A stretch of DNA of 22,382 nt from Streptomyces sp. WM4235 (GCF_001279725.1 NZ_LGDE01000463.1:1-22382), one strand, 5' to 3'; numbered from the stretch's first letter, positions 8,562-15,485 are shown. Numbers and translations are program-made. The notes: generated from the letters alone by a model not told the origin.

Positions 8562-8595
8562 GGAAGCCCCGACCGTCGAGACGGCCGGGGCTTCC
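8562..8595. terminator. Shared hairpin between zinc-ribbon gene and tRNA operon
   Basis: GGAAGCCCCGACCGT (8562-8576) faces ACGGCCGGGGCTTCC (8581-8595) with one mismatch and a 4-nt loop. It lies just past the last tRNA of the minus-strand operon and ~80 bases past the plus-strand zinc-ribbon stop. It probably ends both transcripts. Confidence 0.75.
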
Positions 8596-8598
8596 GGA

Positions 8599-8673
8599 TG
8601 GTGCGCGATACTGGGATTGAACCAGTGACCTCTTCCGTGTCAGGGAAGCGCTCTCCCGCTGAGCTAATCGCGC
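8599..8673 (-). tRNA. tRNA-Val (GAC), copy 1
   Basis: A full cloverleaf reads on the minus strand. The acceptor GCGCGAT/ATCGCGC has discriminator A at 8602. The anticodon arm is CTTCC-CTGACAC-GGAAG with anticodon GAC, and the T-arm is CTGGTTCAATCCCAG. Bases 8599-8601 give an encoded CCA. It is the last gene of a five-tRNA operon. Confidence 0.96.
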
Positions 8674-8723
8674 GGGAACGGCTTGAAGGCCGTAATTAAA
8701 GCACGTGTTGCGATGATACTGCG

Positions 8724-8795
8724 TGCGCGATACTGGGATTGAACCAGTGACCTCTTCCGTGTCAGGGAAGCGCTCTCCCGCTGAGCTAATCGCGC
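8724..8795 (-). tRNA. tRNA-Val (GAC), copy 2
   Basis: The mature sequence is identical to copy 1, with acceptor GCGCGAT/ATCGCGC, anticodon GAC and discriminator A at 8724. The 3' flank reads CG, so CCA is not encoded. A 50-base spacer separates it from copy 1. Confidence 0.96.
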
Positions 8796-8814
8796 GGGGA
8801 TCCTTGCGGATCAG

Positions 8815-8886
8815 TGGACGATACTGGGATTGAACCAGTGACCTCTTCCGTGTCAGGGAAGCGCTCTCCCGCTGAGCTAATCGTCC
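8815..8886 (-). tRNA. tRNA-Val (GAC), copy 3 with variant acceptor stem
   Basis: The body is the same as copies 1 and 2, but the acceptor is GGACGAT/ATCGTCC, with compensatory changes that keep the stem paired. The anticodon is GAC. CCA is not encoded (the flank reads CT). Its 5' end is one base from the end of the tRNA-Cys gene. Confidence 0.95.
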
Positions 8887-8887
8887 T

Positions 8888-8961
8888 TGGAGGTGGAGAC
8901 GGGATTTGAACCCGTGTAGACGGCTTTGCAGGCCGTTGCCTCGCCTCTCGGCCACTCCACC
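8888..8961 (-). tRNA. tRNA-Cys (GCA)
   Basis: The acceptor GGTGGAG/CTCCACC has discriminator U (8891), as expected for tRNA-Cys. The anticodon loop is CTGCAAA with anticodon GCA. CCA is encoded at 8888-8890. Only base 8887 separates it from the following tRNA-Val, so processing must cut very precisely here. Confidence 0.96.
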
Positions 8962-9003
8962 ATGGAGCCGCAGGGGTTCTCGGGAAGATGATCCCCCACT
9001 TCG

Positions 9004-9076
<73 letters not shown>

Positions 9077-9131
9077 AGGTCACCGTGTTTGCTCCGGGGT
9101 GTTGCCCCTTCGCTCCCTGGCGACGTGTTGA

Positions 9132-9159
9132 ACTCTAGCGGATTCCCCGGCCAGCTCAA
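9132..9159 (-). promoter_or_regulatory. Promoter of the tRNA operon
   Basis: On the minus strand TTGAGC (9159-9154) and TAGAGT (9137-9132) are separated by 16 bp, a reasonable housekeeping promoter. It would start transcription near 9125, giving a leader of ~50 nt before tRNA-Gly. Confidence 0.6.
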
Positions 9160-9243
9160 AAACGCGTTTCCGCAGCGTGCTGCCGGTCGATCACCGCCGG
9201 TCACCCGGCCGTCACCTCACCGGCGGGATCCCGTCACCGGTCA

Positions 9244-9249
9244 TAGACT
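9244..9249 (+). promoter_or_regulatory. -10 box of pabB, probably leaderless
   Basis: TAGACT lies exactly seven bases before the GTG start at 9257, and no ribosome binding site stands in between. I find no clear -35 element upstream. The spacing fits a leaderless mRNA. Confidence 0.45.
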
Positions 9250-9256
9250 CGCAGCC

Positions 9257-10324
9257 GTGCACGACCTGCCCCCCCTGGCCCGCTTCGGCGGCCGCCTCGC
9301 GACCGATCTCCGCGATGTCACCAGCGACCCCTCCGCCCTCGACTCCACCGGCTTCTGGGCCGTGGCCGCCGACTTCGAGGGGCGACTGGTCTGCGCGCGG
9401 TTCGGTGACGTACGCCCCGACCCCGTTCCCGCGCCGGTGCCCGGCGCCTGGCGGGGTCCCGCCGCCGACGGCTGGGTCTCCTCGCTCGACCGCGCCGCGT
9501 ACGTGGCCGGCGTCCGGCGCGTGCGCGAGTACATCGCGAAGGGCGAGGTCTACCAGGCGAACCTGTGCCGGGTGATGTCGGCGCCGCTGCCCGACGCGGC
9601 CACCGCCGACGTCGACGCCCTCACCGCGCTGCTCGCGCGCGGTAATCCGGCGCCCTACGCAGGAACGATTCGGCTGCCGGCGCGCGGCGTCGAGATCGCG
9701 ACCGCCTCGCCCGAGCTGTACCTGCGCCGCAGTGGCCGCCACGTGGAGTCGGGCCCGATCAAGGGCACCGGCCGGACGGTGGCCGACCTGCTCCCCAAGG
9801 ACCACGCCGAGAACGTGATGATCGTGGACCTCGTGCGCAACGACCTCGGCCGCGTCTGCGCCACCGGCTCCATCGCCGTCCCCGCCCTGTGCGAGGTCGA
9901 GGAGCACCCCGGGCTGGTCCACCTCGTGTCCACCGTCAGCGGTGAACTCGCCGAGGGCGCGGGCTGGGCGGAGCTGCTCGGGGCGACCTTCCCGCCCGGC
10001 TCGGTGACCGGCGCCCCCAAATCCTCCGCGCTGCGGATCATCGAAGAGCTGGAGACCGCCCCGCGCGGCCCCTACTGTGGCGGCATCGGGTGGGTCGACG
10101 CCGATCAGGGCACCGCGGAGCTCGCCGTCGGCATCCGGACCTTCTGGATCGACCGCGCGGCAGCGGGCGGACCCCGCCTGTGCTTCGGCACCGGCGCGGG
10201 GATCACCTGGGGGTCCGACCCGGACCGGGAATGGGCGGAAACGGAATTGAAGGCCGCCCGGCTGCTCGGCGTCGCCTCCGGCACGCCCGAGAAGCACGGG
10301 CTGAGCGCGGGGAGCGTGCGGTGA
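9257..10324 (+). CDS. pabB: Aminodeoxychorismate synthase component I
   Basis: The protein has 355 residues. The GTG at 9257 is chosen because the domain begins here and a -10 box sits seven bases upstream; a longer reading frame to 8906 only runs through tRNA genes. The protein is a chorismate-binding enzyme lacking most of the usual N-terminal regulatory domain. It keeps YIAKGEVYQANLCR, SPELYLRR, the GPIKGT motif (Lys169), IVDLVRNDLGRVC, PPGSVTGAPK and GTGAGITWGSDP. Lys in PIKGT marks para-aminobenzoate synthases; anthranilate synthase has Ala there. It adds ammonia to chorismate at C4 to make aminodeoxychorismate for folate, or for pABA-derived metabolites. It overlaps pabC by four bases (GTGA). 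No glutamine amidotransferase (PabA) is in the window, so ammonia must come from a subunit encoded elsewhere. Confidence 0.9.
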   Translation: MHDLPPLARFGGRLATDLRDVTSDPSALDSTGFWAVAADFEGRLVCARFGDVRPDPVPAPVPGAWRGPAADGWVSSLDRAAYVAGVRRVREYIAKGEVYQANLCRVMSAPLPDAATADVDALTALLARGNPAPYAGTIRLPARGVEIATASPELYLRRSGRHVESGPIKGTGRTVADLLPKDHAENVMIVDLVRNDLGRVCATGSIAVPALCEVEEHPGLVHLVSTVSGELAEGAGWAELLGATFPPGSVTGAPKSSALRIIEELETAPRGPYCGGIGWVDADQGTAELAVGIRTFWIDRAAAGGPRLCFGTGAGITWGSDPDREWAETELKAARLLGVASGTPEKHGLSAGSVR

Positions 10325-11139
10325 AGATCTGGCTCGGCGGCACATTGCGGGACGTGGACGACGCGAAGGTGTCGGTGCTCGACCACGGGCTGACCGTGGG
10401 GGACGGCGTCTTCGAGACGCTCCGGGCGAGCGAGGGGCAACCCTTCGCGCTCACCCGCCACCTGGACCGGCTGACCCGCTCGGCGCGCGGCCTCGGCCTG
10501 CCCGACCCCGACCTCGACGAGGTGCGCCGGGCCTGCGCCGAGGTGCTCAAGTCCAACCCGATGCCGCTCGGCCGGCTGCGGATCACCTACACCGGCGGGG
10601 TGTCCCCGCTCGGATCCGATCGCGGCGAGGCGGGTCCCACCCTGATCGTGGCGGTCGGCCCGACGACCCGCCGCCCGGACACCACCGCCGTGATCACCGT
10701 GCCGTGGGTGCGCAACGAGCGCTCGGCGGTGACCGGACTGAAGACCACCTCGTACGCCGAGAACGTGGTGGCGCTCGCCCGCGCGCACGCGGCCGGCGCC
10801 AGTGAGGCCCTGTTCGGCAACACCGTCGGGCGGCTCTGCGAGGGCACCGGCTCCAACGTCTTCGTGGTCCTCGACGGACAGGCGCACACCCCGCCGGTCT
10901 CCTCGGGGTGCCTCGCGGGCATCACCCGGGCCCTGACCGTGCGGTGGATCGGCGCCAAGGAGACCGACCTGCCCCTCGACGCCCTGGAGCACGCCGAGGA
11001 GGTCTTCCTGACCTCGACCCTGCGCGACGTGCAGGCCGTCCACCGGATCGACGGCCGAGACCTCGCAGCCCCCGGGCCGGTCACGGCCCGCGCGATGCGG
11101 ATCTTCGACGAGCAGGCGGGCGCGGACCTCGATCCGTAG
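10321..11139 (+). CDS. pabC: Aminodeoxychorismate lyase (class IV PLP enzyme)
   Basis: The protein has 272 residues and starts at a GTG that overlaps the pabB stop (GTGA), indicating translational coupling. It is a fold-type IV PLP enzyme. Seen are VLDHGLTVGDGVFETLR near the N-terminus and TGLKTTSYAENVV, whose Lys141 is the likely Schiff-base lysine. LCEGTGSNVFVV binds phosphate, and PPVSSGCLAGITR and EVFLTSTLRDVQAV follow. Branched-chain and D-amino-acid aminotransferases share this fold. The PabB partner directly upstream makes the lyase, which releases pyruvate and p-aminobenzoate, the best call. The protein is cytoplasmic. Confidence 0.88.
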   Translation: MKIWLGGTLRDVDDAKVSVLDHGLTVGDGVFETLRASEGQPFALTRHLDRLTRSARGLGLPDPDLDEVRRACAEVLKSNPMPLGRLRITYTGGVSPLGSDRGEAGPTLIVAVGPTTRRPDTTAVITVPWVRNERSAVTGLKTTSYAENVVALARAHAAGASEALFGNTVGRLCEGTGSNVFVVLDGQAHTPPVSSGCLAGITRALTVRWIGAKETDLPLDALEHAEEVFLTSTLRDVQAVHRIDGRDLAAPGPVTARAMRIFDEQAGADLDP

Positions 11140-11182
11140 CCGCCGTCGGGGACGGGCACTGTCGCGGAGGCCGCACGGCGGG

Positions 11183-11188
11183 TAGAAC
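11183..11188 (+). promoter_or_regulatory. -10 box of the GNAT gene, probably leaderless
   Basis: TAGAAC ends six bases before the ATG at 11195 and no ribosome binding site intervenes. The -35 region (TGTCGC at 11160-11165, 17 bp away) is a poor match. The gene may thus be transcribed separately from pabBC. Confidence 0.4.
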
Positions 11189-11194
11189 TCGACG

Positions 11195-12019
11195 ATGACC
11201 ACCACCCTGCGGCCGAGCGGGCCGCTTCAGCAGAGCGACGGGGGCGCGCGCTCGCGCCCGTACGAGATCCGCGTCAACAGCAGGCGCGTCGGCGCGCTGA
11301 CGATCGCCACGGACTCCCCCTTCGGGCCCACCGTCGGAGAGATCCGCGACCTCGCCGTCGACGAGCCCGACCGCCGGCGGGGTCGGGCCACCGTCGCGGC
11401 ACTCGCCGCGGAGGAGGTGCTGCGGGGCTGGGGCTGCCGTCGGGTCCGCGTGTCGACGCCGGCCGATTCGGCGGGCGGGCAGCGGTTGGCCGAGACCCTC
11501 GGGTACGTCGAGTACGGCCGCAACATGGTCAAGGAACTCCCCGCCGAGCCGCCCGCCGTGCGCGAGGGAGTGACCGGCAGGCCCATGACGCCGGCCGAGT
11601 ACGAGGAGTGGGAGGCCCTCGCCCGCGCGAGCTACGCCGCGCTCTGGGTCGAGCGCGGCATGTCCCCGCAGGCCGCGGCCGCCAAGTCGGAGGCCGACCA
11701 CGACGCCGACCTGCCCCGGGGACCGACCGGTCCGGGCGTCTCGCTGTCCGTCCTGGAGGCGGACGGCGCCACCGTCGGGACGCTGTGGGTCGCGCGGCGC
11801 GACGGGGGAGCGTACGTCTTCGACGTCGAGGTGGCCGAGGAGCACCGAGGGCGCGGCCACGGCCGGGACCTGATGCTGCTCGCCGAGCGCGTCGCCCTCG
11901 CCGACGGCCAACGGACCCTGGGGCTGCACGTCTTCACCACCAACACCCCGGCCCGACGGCTCTACGAATCCCTCGGCTACCGCGCGACCCGCTTCAACCT
12001 CGCCAAGGACCTGATCTGA
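11195..12019 (+). CDS. Tandem-domain GNAT acetyltransferase
   Basis: The protein has 274 residues, about twice the length of a single GNAT, and shows two acetyl-CoA-binding motifs. The first is IRDLAVDEPDRRRGRATVAA with LAETLGYVEYGRNM. The second is FDVEVAEEHRGRGHGRDLML with ARRLYESLGYRATRFNLAK. The second keeps the canonical R-G-x-G-x-G loop. The first has RRRGRA, so it may be degenerate and structural (inference). The substrate, an amine on a small molecule or protein, is unknown. It follows pabC by 55 bases but has its own promoter-like box. It converges on the thioredoxin-like gene with 12 bases between the stop codons. Confidence 0.85.
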   Translation: MTTTLRPSGPLQQSDGGARSRPYEIRVNSRRVGALTIATDSPFGPTVGEIRDLAVDEPDRRRGRATVAALAAEEVLRGWGCRRVRVSTPADSAGGQRLAETLGYVEYGRNMVKELPAEPPAVREGVTGRPMTPAEYEEWEALARASYAALWVERGMSPQAAAAKSEADHDADLPRGPTGPGVSLSVLEADGATVGTLWVARRDGGAYVFDVEVAEEHRGRGHGRDLMLLAERVALADGQRTLGLHVFTTNTPARRLYESLGYRATRFNLAKDLI

Positions 12020-12031
12020 GCGAGGGCCCGG

Positions 12032-12556
12032 TCACGGGGCCAGCAGACGATCGGCGATCTCCTCGATGCGGGCGCGCAGACCGTCCTGGCTCTTGCCGCC
12101 GTCGAGGCGCTCGCCGCCGATCACGTACGTCGGTGTGCCGGTCACGCCGATCGCCTTGCCCTCGGCCTGATCGGCGTCGACGATCAGGATGTGCCGCCCG
12201 TCGACCAGGGCGGTGTCGAACTCCTCCACGTCCAGCCCGAGTTCGCGTGCCACGTCCAGCAGGACGGGCTCGCCGACCCGGGTGAGTTCCGCGGTGCGGG
12301 CCAGTACGGCCTCCACGTACGGCCAGCCCCGGCCCTGCTCCACGGCCTCCTCGGCGGCCTGCGCGGCGGCGAAGGCGTGCTTGTGCTTCTCCAGCGGGAA
12401 ATGGCGCAGCACGATGTCCAGCCGGTCGCCGTAACGGGCCCGCAGGGCGCGCACGTCGTCCAGGGCGGCGTGGCAGTCGGGGCACTGGAGCTCGCACCAC
12501 ACCTCCAGGACGACGGGGGCGGGAGTGGAGGCGGCGGGGGCGTGGGAATCGGTCAT
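12032..12556 (-). CDS. DsbA-fold thioredoxin-like oxidoreductase (FrnE-like)
   Basis: The protein has 174 residues from the ATG at 12556. The longer in-frame version up to 12769 adds an Arg/Gly-rich stretch unlike a real domain and overlaps the divergent gene, so I reject it. The redox motif CPDC (Cys25 and Cys28) follows VVLEVWCELQ. The helical insertion includes HFPLEKHKHAFAAAQAAEEA, and the cis-proline loop reads VTGTPTYVIGG. There is no signal peptide, so the protein is probably cytoplasmic and acts on thiol-disulfide exchange in oxidative stress. The target is unknown. A -10-like GAGACT lies six bases before the start (12563-12568), so this too may be leaderless. Confidence 0.85.
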   Translation of the reverse strand: MTDSHAPAASTPAPVVLEVWCELQCPDCHAALDDVRALRARYGDRLDIVLRHFPLEKHKHAFAAAQAAEEAVEQGRGWPYVEAVLARTAELTRVGEPVLLDVARELGLDVEEFDTALVDGRHILIVDADQAEGKAIGVTGTPTYVIGGERLDGGKSQDGLRARIEEIADRLLAP

Positions 12557-12752
12557 GGGCACAGTCTCCCAGCAGTGTCCGAACCTCCGAGCACCCCACC
12601 CACCGGTACCCGCGGACGAGGCGCGACCCCGAGATGTCCCGGAGATCGGCGCGGGATCGGTTCCGGGCGTGGCCTTCGCAGTGCCGCCCGGTGCAGGATG
12701 GATAGGGACAGAACGCCCAAGCCTGACAGACAGCTCTGCCCTGGAGGACAGC

Positions 12753-13202
12753 ATGCTTGCCGAGACCATATGTTCCGCGGTGTCCGCGGCGGGCCTGGGC
12801 TTGGCCGCGGTGACGGCCTACCGCAAGCGCTTCCTGGCCGCCACCCGGATCGCCGCCTACTCGCTGATCCCCGTGGCCCTGGTGCTGACGGGCGTCGTGG
12901 AGTGGGTGTCCGGGATGGTCTTCAAGCCGTCCGTCTGGATCGGCTTCGGGCTCCTGGGCCTGTCCTGGCTGCTCTTCATGACCACCCGCGCCGTCGAACG
13001 TCGGGCGCTCGCCAAGGGCGGGAAGCCGCCGAAGGAGCCGAGGGCCGCCAAGGGGCGTCAGGCACCCGAGGCCGTCGCCCCGAACGCCTCCGCGCCCTCC
13101 CTCGGCGCCGGCGCGCCCCGACGCGCCGCGGGCCAGGCCCCGGCGGCGCCCGCGGACGACTTCTCCGACATCGAGGCGATCCTCAAGAAGCACGGCATCT
13201 GA
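12753..13202 (+). CDS. 149-aa integral membrane protein, unknown function
   Basis: The ATG at 12753 has an ideal GGAGG (12743-12747) five bases away, so the longer frame from 12525 is rejected. Residues 6-23, ~34-57 and ~61-81 are hydrophobic, giving two or three membrane spans. They are followed by a basic cluster (VERRALAKGGKPPKEPRAAKGR) with only its first 20 residues being strongly basic, then a Pro/Ala-rich linker. The final segment DDFSDIEAILKKHGI looks like a short cytoplasmic helix and may bind a partner. I recognise no named family. It is divergent from the thioredoxin-like gene, with 196 bases of shared upstream DNA containing only a weak -10-like TAGGGA. Confidence 0.82.
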   Translation: MLAETICSAVSAAGLGLAAVTAYRKRFLAATRIAAYSLIPVALVLTGVVEWVSGMVFKPSVWIGFGLLGLSWLLFMTTRAVERRALAKGGKPPKEPRAAKGRQAPEAVAPNASAPSLGAGAPRRAAGQAPAAPADDFSDIEAILKKHGI

Positions 13203-13244
13203 TCCGGCCGGGCGTCCGGCCGCCGGGCGCCCGCCGGCGCGTGT

Positions 13245-13282
13245 ACGAACGGACGGGAACTGACGAACTCCCGCGTGTTCGT
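13245..13282. terminator. Imperfect hairpin downstream of the membrane protein gene
   Basis: ACGAAC (13245-13250) pairs with GTTCGT (13277-13282), and after a 3-nt internal loop CGGGA pairs with TCCCG. It may end the upstream transcript. The evidence is only the dyad. Confidence 0.3.
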
Positions 13283-13332
13283 TGGCGTGTTGATCGCCGA
13301 ATCGGGTCGCGCTGCGCGATCATCGCCCCGAC

Positions 13333-13509
13333 ATGCTCGACACATCGCAGGGTGAGCCGCAGGCTCCCGCCCCCGTCGCCGAGGCCCCCGTCGCCCCAGA
13401 AGGACGTGGTTGTCTCTACGCGCTCTCCCAGCCGCCCTTGATGATCTTCCTAGGGGTGATCGGAACCCTGCTGCTGCTCGCCGCCATGCACGACCTCTTC
13501 CTGCTCTGA
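13333..13509 (+). CDS. 58-aa single-span membrane protein (small ORF)
   Basis: The reading frame starts MLDTSQGEPQAPAPVAE and has a hydrophilic, Pro/Ala-rich N-terminus of ~35 residues. A strong hydrophobic helix follows (PPLMIFLGVIGTLLLLAAM), and the end is HDLFLL. Codon third positions are mostly G/C, which supports coding, and the charge/hydrophobicity layout is that of a small membrane protein. There is no clear ribosome binding site before the ATG, so the start is uncertain. Its last 60 bases overlap, antisense, the 3' end of the CGNR gene on the other strand (13450-13509). No family is recognised. Confidence 0.6.
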   Translation: MLDTSQGEPQAPAPVAEAPVAPEGRGCLYALSQPPLMIFLGVIGTLLLLAAMHDLFLL

Positions 13510-14070
13510 ACCGTGCGCGTCGGCTTCCTTGCGGCGCGCCCGGTACGCCGCCACGTGCAACCGGTTTCCGCAGGTCCGGCTGTCGCAGTAGCGACGCGAC
13601 CGGTTCCGGGACAGGTCCACGAAGGCGCGCCGACAGTCGGGGGCCTCGCAGCGGCGCAGCCGTTCCTCCTCGCCGGAGACCACGATGAACGCCAGCGCCA
13701 TGCCGCCGTCCGCGGCCAGGTGGTCACCCAGCGAGGCGCCCGGCGCGAAGTAGTGCACGTGCCAGTCGTAGCCGTCGTGGTCGGTCAGGCGTGGGGTGGT
13801 GCCCGCCGTGGCCACCAGTTCGTTGATCTGCGTGGCGGCCGCGCGCGAGTTCGGTGCCGCGAACACCTGGGCGAACTTGCCGCGCACCGTGCGCACCCCG
13901 GACAGGTCGCGGGCGCCGAGCTCGCCCACGTCGCTGATCGCGTACTCGCGGACGAATCCGCGCAGTGCGCCCAGATCCGACAGCCCGTCCGTGCGGCCGG
14001 GCTCGGCCGCGGTGTTCACCAGCGCGACGACGACGTCGAGCGCGCGACGGGTGTCGTGGGGGATCTGCAC
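13450..14070 (-). CDS. CGNR zinc-finger protein (ABATE domain), probable transcriptional regulator
   Basis: The protein has 206 residues. The GTG at 14070 is preceded on its strand by AGGGAG about five bases away. The N-terminal ~130 residues form the ABATE-type domain (DTRRALDVVVALVNT..., DWHVHYFAPGASLGDHLAA). A CGNR zinc finger follows with Cys141, Cys146, Cys162 and Cys167 in CEAPDCRRAF and RRYCDSRTCGNR, then HVAAYRARRK. CGNR fingers are predicted to bind DNA, so this is a likely transcriptional regulator. The ~25-residue tail after RARRK is hydrophilic (Glu/Gln/His), lies opposite the 58-aa ORF, and may not be functional. It sits next to ssgB on the same strand, separated by ~200 bases with a hairpin, so the two are probably not one operon. 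Confidence 0.88.
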   Translation of the reverse strand: MQIPHDTRRALDVVVALVNTAAEPGRTDGLSDLGALRGFVREYAISDVGELGARDLSGVRTVRGKFAQVFAAPNSRAAATQINELVATAGTTPRLTDHDGYDWHVHYFAPGASLGDHLAADGGMALAFIVVSGEEERLRRCEAPDCRRAFVDLSRNRSRRYCDSRTCGNRLHVAAYRARRKEADAHGSEQEEVVHGGEQQQGSDHP

Positions 14071-14153
14071 GAGGTCTCCCTGTAGGGCGGGCCTGCGACG
14101 ACGTGCCTGCCGTCACTTGGGGGCCGACTCTAGCGGGTCCTCCGTGAAGCGCA

Positions 14154-14196
14154 CCGGCGCCGCTCTCGCGGTTGGCTTCCGCGAGAACAGCGCCGG
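14154..14196 (-). terminator. Long hairpin downstream of ssgB
   Basis: Bases 14154-14171 and 14179-14196 form an 18-bp stem with a 7-nt loop. In minus-strand RNA every position pairs, two of them as G-U wobbles; in plus-strand RNA the same two are mismatches. The structure therefore favours the minus strand, where it would end ssgB transcription about 75 bases past the stop and before the CGNR gene. A second weaker dyad (GTCCGAC 14214-14220 / GTCGGAC 14238-14244) lies closer to ssgB. Confidence 0.7.
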
Positions 14197-14269
14197 CACG
14201 ACCGTATGTGGTTGTCCGACGCGCACCGTCGCCCCGAGTCGGACGGTGTCGCGCCGGTGTGGGCCTGGC

Positions 14270-14683
14270 TCAGCTTTCGGCCAGGATGTGGGAGAGCTCC
14301 TTGTCGAGGTCGAAGTGCCGGTGCTCGGTCCCGGGTGGGACCGCGGCGTCCGTCCGCTTGAGGAACGACTCGAGTGCTCGGGCGGGTGCTTCGAGCAGCG
14401 CTTCTCCCTCCGGTGAGCTCAGGGCGATGCAGACGACGCCCTGACCGTGGCTGCGGGACGGCCAGACGCGGACGTCGCCGGTACCGGTGGGCCGGTGGAG
14501 GCCCTCGGCGAGGAGGTCACGGGCGAATACCCATTCGACCGTCTCCTCGGCGCCGGTGTGGAAGGTGGCGTGCACGGCGTAGGGGTCGGCCGTGTCATAC
14601 CGCAGGCCCGCGGGAACAGGCAGTGAGGACTCGCTCGACACAACGAGGCGCAGGTGCAGCTCGCAGCTGACCGTGGTGTTCAT
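14270..14683 (-). CDS. ssgB: SsgB, sporulation-specific cell division activator
   Basis: The 137-residue protein begins MNTTVSCELHLRLVV and matches what I know of the almost invariant SsgB of streptomycetes over its length. It includes PVPAGLRYDTADPYAVHATF, VEWVFARDLLAEGL, GDVRVWPSRSHGQGVVCIAL, and ends ELSHILAES. The ATG at 14683 gives the known length; the longer in-frame extension to 14749 is rejected. SsgB, brought to sites by SsgA, positions FtsZ rings in sporulating aerial hyphae at the membrane. In S. coelicolor its gene depends on the stress/development sigma factor SigH (known). I could not fix the matching promoter here with confidence. Ribosome binding is weak (AAAGG ~13 nt upstream). 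It is divergent from the PGPGW gene. Confidence 0.97.
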   Translation of the reverse strand: MNTTVSCELHLRLVVSSESSLPVPAGLRYDTADPYAVHATFHTGAEETVEWVFARDLLAEGLHRPTGTGDVRVWPSRSHGQGVVCIALSSPEGEALLEAPARALESFLKRTDAAVPPGTEHRHFDLDKELSHILAES

Positions 14684-14824
14684 AAGCGCCAGGGCCTTTC
14701 GCTCAGTGTGCGCTCGGGGATTCGCACGTCGGCGAAATCGACATGCCACCTACGGTGCCGTTGTAAACCCCTCTGACCGTTTTGCGGACCTCTGGGTCCC
14801 TCGAACGGCGGATCCAAACCACCG

Positions 14825-14853
14825 TTCACGCGTGTATCCGGCTCGGGTAGATT
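14825..14853 (+). promoter_or_regulatory. Promoter of the PGPGW membrane protein gene, leaderless
   Basis: TTCACG (14825-14830) and TAGATT (14848-14853) are 17 bp apart, and the ATG at 14861 follows exactly seven bases after the -10. A GGAGG at 14855-14859 would lie at or upstream of the transcript's start, so it could not act as a normal ribosome binding site. Confidence 0.55.
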
Positions 14854-14860
14854 CGGAGGC

Positions 14861-15298
14861 ATGAATACGGGGAGTGACCGCGAGACCCACGAGTCCGCGA
14901 CCAGCGCGACGGAACCGGACGAGCAGCCGCACGTGTCGAGGGCGCCGGCCTTCGTCAAGGCCCGGCGCGGTCTGCACCTGAGCTGGCAGGTCGGCGTCTT
15001 CATCGTCGGCCTGGCCGTCATCGCCGCCGGTGTGGCGATGCTCGTCCTGCCGGGCCCGGGCTGGGTCGCGATCTTCGCGGGCCTGTTCATCTGGGGCACC
15101 GAGTTCGCCTGGGCGCAGGTCGTGCTGCGCTGGACGAAGCGCAAGGTGGCCGAGGCGGCCCAGAAGGCCCTCGACCCGAAGGTGCGCCGCCGCAACATCA
15201 TCCTGACCAGCGTCGGCCTCGTGATCGCCGGCGTGCTGGTCGGCTTCTACCTGTGGAAGTACGGCCTGATGCTGCCGTGGAACATCAAGGACCAGTGA
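14861..15298 (+). CDS. PGPGW-motif membrane protein (TIGR02611 type)
   Basis: The protein has 145 residues. An acidic N-terminal tail of ~30 residues precedes hydrophobic spans at ~43-64, ~68-85 and ~112-133. The loop after the first span reads VLPGPGWVAIFAGLFIWG, the PGPGW signature of this family. A basic amphipathic stretch (RWTKRKVAEAAQKALDPKVRRR, only the first 20 being most basic) lies between the later spans. The function is unknown. The family is broadly conserved in actinobacteria beside ssgB, which suggests but does not prove a link to envelope or septum biology. It is transcribed away from ssgB and followed at once by a tRNA-Val promoter. Confidence 0.9.
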   Translation: MNTGSDRETHESATSATEPDEQPHVSRAPAFVKARRGLHLSWQVGVFIVGLAVIAAGVAMLVLPGPGWVAIFAGLFIWGTEFAWAQVVLRWTKRKVAEAAQKALDPKVRRRNIILTSVGLVIAGVLVGFYLWKYGLMLPWNIKDQ

Positions 15299-15335
15299 TC
15301 CGTCCCTGATGGCGGGGAGCACCGCTGACATGCGG

Positions 15336-15341
15336 TAATGT
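15336..15341 (+). promoter_or_regulatory. -10 box of tRNA-Val (CAC) copy 1
   Basis: TAATGT lies 13 bases before the mature tRNA 5' end, giving a very short 5' leader. No good -35 is seen at 16-18 bp. This is a separate promoter because the box starts 38 bases past the preceding stop codon. Confidence 0.4.
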
Positions 15342-15354
15342 TTGCGGTGCGTCC

Positions 15355-15426
15355 GGGCGATTAGCTCAGTGGGAGAGCACTTCGTTCACACCGAAGGGGT
15401 CACTGGTTCGAACCCAGTATCGCCCA
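15355..15426 (+). tRNA. tRNA-Val (CAC), copy 1
   Basis: The cloverleaf has acceptor GGGCGAT/ATCGCCC and discriminator A at 15426. The anticodon arm is CTTCG-TTCACAC-CGAAG with anticodon CAC, and the T-arm is CTGGTTCGAACCCAG. CCA is not encoded. A perfect terminator hairpin follows 11 bases later. It is 70 of 72 bases identical to the copy at 17986. Confidence 0.96.
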
Positions 15427-15436
15427 CCCGGACCAG

Positions 15437-15466
15437 AGGCCCGGAGACTTCACCGTCTCCGGGCCT
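15437..15466. terminator. Perfect hairpin between tRNA-Val and the SCO7613-type gene
   Basis: AGGCCCGGAGAC (15437-15448) pairs perfectly with GTCTCCGGGCCT (15455-15466) over TTCACC. It sits between the tRNA end and the stop of the gene facing it, so it probably works in both directions. Confidence 0.85.
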
Positions 15467-15485
15467 TCGGCGTTTCCCGGGCGCG

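Noticed and set aside
8599..8886. Short repeats that look like a CRISPR array
   Set aside because: The repeated units fold into tRNA-Val cloverleaves and the spacers are few and uneven.
9257..10324. Anthranilate or isochorismate synthase instead of PabB
   Set aside because: The PIKGT lysine and the coupled class IV lyase point to p-aminobenzoate synthesis.
12557..12769. N-terminal extension of the DsbA-like protein
   Set aside because: It reads across the divergent promoter region and the start of the neighbouring membrane protein gene, and its composition is not that of a signal peptide.
14684..14749. A 22-residue N-terminal extension of SsgB
   Set aside because: SsgB has a known, nearly fixed length of 137 residues starting MNTTVS, and the extension is Arg-rich with no ribosome binding site.
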